DNA of 64,000 nucleotides, taken from assembly GCA_964626685.1 (NCBI GenBank), contig CAZVJY010000009.1:1-64000 (forward strand). Direction: 5' to 3'. Below are positions 61,566-64,000 of the stretch, one piece after another. The notes beneath the pieces were generated by a model that saw only the letters and a program-made list of their open reading frames with translations, was not told where the DNA came from and searched no databases. The stretch is from RGEC01 sp964626685. GTDB taxonomy: Bacteria; Bacteroidota; Bacteroidia; NS11-12g; UBA955. Positions within the stretch are counted from its first letter, which is position 1. Each line of letters begins with the position of its first letter. The translations under genes and the position numbers were made by a program.

Positions 61566-62264
61566 ATGTCAGGATATTTCATTCTAACCATCATTATGAT
61601 GCTCCTGAGTCTGGCGGTTCAGCAGAAACTGAGGAGCAAGTTCAACCACTACAGAAATTTGCATCTTTCCAATAAACTTTCCGGTAGGGAAATTGCAGAG
61701 AAAATGTTGCGTGATCATGGAATTTCAGGAGTGCAAATCATTCAGGTGGAGGGAGAGTTAACAGATCATTACAATCCCGTAAACCGAACGGTGAACCTGA
61801 GCAGGGATGTCTACTATGGCGAAAATGCTGCCGCAGCAGCCGTTGCTGCTCATGAATGCGGGCACGCTATCCAGCATGCTACGGCATACAGTATGCTTCA
61901 ACTGCGCAGTAAACTGGTTCCATTGCAGAATATCAGCGCAACAATTCTGAATGTGGTGGTTTTCGGTGCGGCATTTATTGGTTTCGGAATTGGTGGCAGT
62001 TCCCAGCTGATTCTGGGGATCATTTTGGCATGTTATGCAGTCATTACCCTGTTTGCCCTCGTTACACTTCCCGTAGAGTTTGATGCAAGTAAAAGAGCCC
62101 TGCTCTGGATGAAGCAGCACAATATGGTGTCACAAACAGAGTTGTCGGGTGCGCAGGATAGCCTTAAATGGGCTGCCTTGACCTATGTTGCTGCCGCTGT
62201 AGGAGCCCTTGTTAATCTTCTCTATTTTCTGCTGCAGTTTTTGGGTTCGCATAAAGATGATTAA
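61566..62264 (+). CDS. YugP-type zinc metallopeptidase
   Basis: A 232-aa membrane protein with an N-terminal helix, the zinc motif AAHECGHAIQH (HExxH), a preceding NLSRDVYYGENAAAAAVAAHE helix, three further hydrophobic segments and EFDASKRAL carrying the likely third ligand. This is the YugP/DUF2268-like family of membrane zinc proteases. It is probably in one operon with lon and the 50-aa protein, as envelope and cytosolic quality control. Confidence 0.9.
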   Translation: MSGYFILTIIMMLLSLAVQQKLRSKFNHYRNLHLSNKLSGREIAEKMLRDHGISGVQIIQVEGELTDHYNPVNRTVNLSRDVYYGENAAAAAVAAHECGHAIQHATAYSMLQLRSKLVPLQNISATILNVVVFGAAFIGFGIGGSSQLILGIILACYAVITLFALVTLPVEFDASKRALLWMKQHNMVSQTELSGAQDSLKWAALTYVAAAVGALVNLLYFLLQFLGSHKDD

Positions 62265-63546
62265 GTTTTTTTGGCTTGTTGCTATGTTGGGTTGCGGTTC
62301 CCTGGCAGCCCAGAGGGTACAGCTACCACTAAGTGGCAGAGGTATAGATGCAGAATATACCAAAACCATGATGATGGCCAATGTTTTTGAGTTCAGAGGC
62401 GATTCGGTTTCAAATCCGCTGGATTTTGCTTCAGCCAAAATCAGCGACGCCGTAAAATGGAAGAAGGTGAAAGCTCCTGAAATGAGTAAATCCTACAGAA
62501 AGGGATTTGTCTGGGTGTTTAGTGCAGTAAAAACCGATGATTTTTCGGCTAATCACACCCTACTTTTAATAGAAAATCCGGGTTGGACTGCCTACAATAC
62601 ACTAATTTGGACCGACCGAAACCATAATTACGATTTGACGGATGACGGTGAACCAGATACCATAAAACCCCACAGCAATGCAATCATTGCAATAGACAAT
62701 AAGCCGAATGGTTTTAAAATAATGCTGGAGCATTTTCCGGCATCTCAGTTTAAGCAATTTGCGGTAATGAATGACAAAGCCATGTATCAGTTACAGGGTA
62801 GCCGCCTGTTTGCTGGCACTGAAAATTCTTTTCGAATTCGCAGAATGAATGTGCTATACGGCACCTGGCGGGCAGGTTCGAAAAGTATTGCCATTTGTAT
62901 AAAAGATGTGAATTGCAATGGGATCTACGGCGATGAAGGAGTAGATGAAGCAATGGTTTCTGATGATGGAATTTCATTTCAGAATTTGCAGGCATCTGTT
63001 GTGAAAAATGGAAAGGCGTATCTAGAATGGAACAGTGCTGCATTTTTTATTGATGAAATTCATCCGGAGGGTGCATACATTCAGTTTAGGTATGATACCA
63101 GTGTGGCTTTAAGGTATATTTTAAACAAAGGCCAGAAGTTACCCAGATTTAGGTATGCGGAACCTACGGCCAAAAACAAAACCCAAAAACGGAGGATACG
63201 TAAATTCAAGGGCGAAATGTTGTATTTATATGTGTGGCATGATCATTCACCGACGTATATTCAGGACAGCGCAGCATTGCATGCACTGGGCAGAATGGGC
63301 ACCGGCATAAAGGTACTGATGTTAAATTACGGAGCAAGCAGTCAGTATTTACACAGATATTCTAAAAAGTATGAAACAATTGTATTTCAGGGTTTTAGCT
63401 CAAATAAAATAAACGATAAATTAAAGATCCGAAAAATTCCAACAGGAATATTGGTAAATAAAAAACAAAGAATAATTAAAGTAGCCATTTCTCCTGATGA
63501 GACTATAGATTACGTGGGTGAAACCAGGATTGTACCTAATAAATAG
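62257..63546 (+). CDS. Exported protein with a thioredoxin-like C-terminal region lacking CxxC
   Basis: A 429-aa protein from ATG 62257, overlapping yugP by 8 nt; signal peptide MIKFFWLVAMLGCGSLAAQ. Residues ~100-150 contain an EF-hand-like TDRNHNYDLTDDGEPD, and another Asp/Asn loop, KDVNCNGIYGDEGVDEA, follows. Residues ~320-425 (MLYLYVWHDHSPT, LHALGRMGTGIKVLMLNYG, KIRKIPTGILVNKKQRIIK) read like a TlpA-type thioredoxin fold with the Cys pair replaced by HDHS. Function unknown. Confidence 0.65.
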   Translation: MIKFFWLVAMLGCGSLAAQRVQLPLSGRGIDAEYTKTMMMANVFEFRGDSVSNPLDFASAKISDAVKWKKVKAPEMSKSYRKGFVWVFSAVKTDDFSANHTLLLIENPGWTAYNTLIWTDRNHNYDLTDDGEPDTIKPHSNAIIAIDNKPNGFKIMLEHFPASQFKQFAVMNDKAMYQLQGSRLFAGTENSFRIRRMNVLYGTWRAGSKSIAICIKDVNCNGIYGDEGVDEAMVSDDGISFQNLQASVVKNGKAYLEWNSAAFFIDEIHPEGAYIQFRYDTSVALRYILNKGQKLPRFRYAEPTAKNKTQKRRIRKFKGEMLYLYVWHDHSPTYIQDSAALHALGRMGTGIKVLMLNYGASSQYLHRYSKKYETIVFQGFSSNKINDKLKIRKIPTGILVNKKQRIIKVAISPDETIDYVGETRIVPNK

Positions 63547-63590
63547 GTTTTTTGATTCAAAAACAATAATATTGCATCTTAATCTTAGCT

Positions 63591-64000
63591 ATGAATAAAA
63601 ATGTTTTAGCTGCTGTTTTGGGAGTGTTATTAATCGCTTCCATTGGCGGAAATGCTTACTTTTACTCCAAAAAAGGAGAAACAGCAAAGGCAGTTCAGGA
63701 AAAATTGCAGGTATTACAAATGAAAGACTCACTTCAGCGTGAGTTGCAGCGCATGGAAGACTCTTTGCGCCCTTTGCTTTCCAGCTACCAGGAAGAAAAT
63801 GCGAGGTTGACAGGGAAAATTGAAGAACTTGAAGGTCCCAATAATCCTAAAGTAGTTGAATTGATGGGACAAATTAACTCGCTTCGCGCCATCATTGCCC
63901 GCTCGGGTGTGCCTACAGCTTCTACCAGTGGTGGAAAAACCGCATCTATAAGCAAAGAAGATCAGAAAAAGCTGTCTGAGTTGAAAAAACAGCTTGAAGA
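63591..64000 (+). CDS. Membrane-anchored coiled-coil protein, cut by the window end
   Basis: From ATG 63591 the frame stays open to the window end (136 codons seen). It has a short N terminus, one membrane helix (VLAAVLGVLLIASIGGNAYF), then heptad-rich coiled coil (LQVLQMKDSLQRELQRMEDSL, ENARLTGKIEELEG) broken by a Ser/Thr/Gly stretch before more Lys/Glu helix. Similar anchored coiled coils often serve in envelope scaffolding; the family is not recognised. Confidence 0.75.
   Translation, partial: MNKNVLAAVLGVLLIASIGGNAYFYSKKGETAKAVQEKLQVLQMKDSLQRELQRMEDSLRPLLSSYQEENARLTGKIEELEGPNNPKVVELMGQINSLRAIIARSGVPTASTSGGKTASISKEDQKKLSELKKQLE

Noticed and set aside
1..64000. CRISPR array, prophage, insertion sequence, integron or genomic island.
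   Set aside because: No spaced direct repeats, transposase, integrase or phage-like genes were seen; the content is conserved housekeeping and envelope genes with continuous operon structure.

Overview
The window is a gene-dense stretch of a Bacteroidota chromosome, most likely an environmental flavobacterial, sphingobacterial or chitinophagal-type lineage. The evidence is the fused LpxC/FabZ, five exported proteins with type IX secretion (T9SS) C-terminal domains of both classes, a bacillithiol deacetylase (BshB1), and the Bacteroidota -7 promoter box TAnnTTTG in front of most transcription units. No phage, insertion sequence, CRISPR array, rRNA or tRNA gene was recognised. About 56 protein genes are supported; the last is cut by the window end.

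Layout. 1-9.9 kb: a family-9 glycosyltransferase, a large PKD-repeat T9SS protein, a YccA/Bax-inhibitor-like membrane protein, murF, an FG-GAP T9SS protein and a lone ABC ATPase. 9.9-13.7 kb: lipid A genes lpxD, lpxC/fabZ and lpxA, with a small lipoprotein gene between the last two. 13.8-21.2 kb: a nearly complete molybdenum cofactor (Moco) block, moaD-moeB-moaE, then fdhD-mobA (opposite strand), moaA-moeA-TSUP exporter, a DUF4328-type gene, and a moaC-moaB fusion. 21.3-23.3 kb: groES-groEL. 23.4-29 kb: a T9SS protein, ruvX-def-ubiA, and pssA-purE-DUF3109. 29-32.6 kb: two tandem paralogues joining an erythromycin-esterase-like domain to a predicted outer-membrane barrel, one of which looks catalytically dead. 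32.6-37.9 kb: tag, yicC, an M28 peptidase, bshB1, a secreted VWA protein and a solitary CoA-transferase B subunit. 38-46.3 kb: a heptaheme cytochrome with TPRs, a secreted unknown, a rhodanese, a T9SS protein, a PASTA protein and a tandem double D-Ala-D-Ala ligase. 46.4-64 kb: leucyl aminopeptidase, pdxA, a 1383-aa SBBP/Ig-repeat T9SS protein, cinA, rnhA, recN, pfkA, a lipoprotein, lon with a tiny membrane protein, a YugP-type protease, and two envelope proteins.

Themes. Envelope construction dominates (lipid A, murF, ddl, PASTA, pssA, T9SS cargo). The Moco block includes fdhD and mobA, so it probably serves a bis-MGD enzyme such as a formate dehydrogenase encoded elsewhere. groESL and lon share a TTGGCACA-N6-GAC promoter-like element not seen before other genes here. 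The most unusual observations are the enzyme/pseudoenzyme barrel pair, the double Ddl whose two halves have lost different motifs, the very short or absent leaders with several non-ATG starts, the PfkA D103N change, and a 300-bp gap rich in inverted repeats upstream of rnhA.
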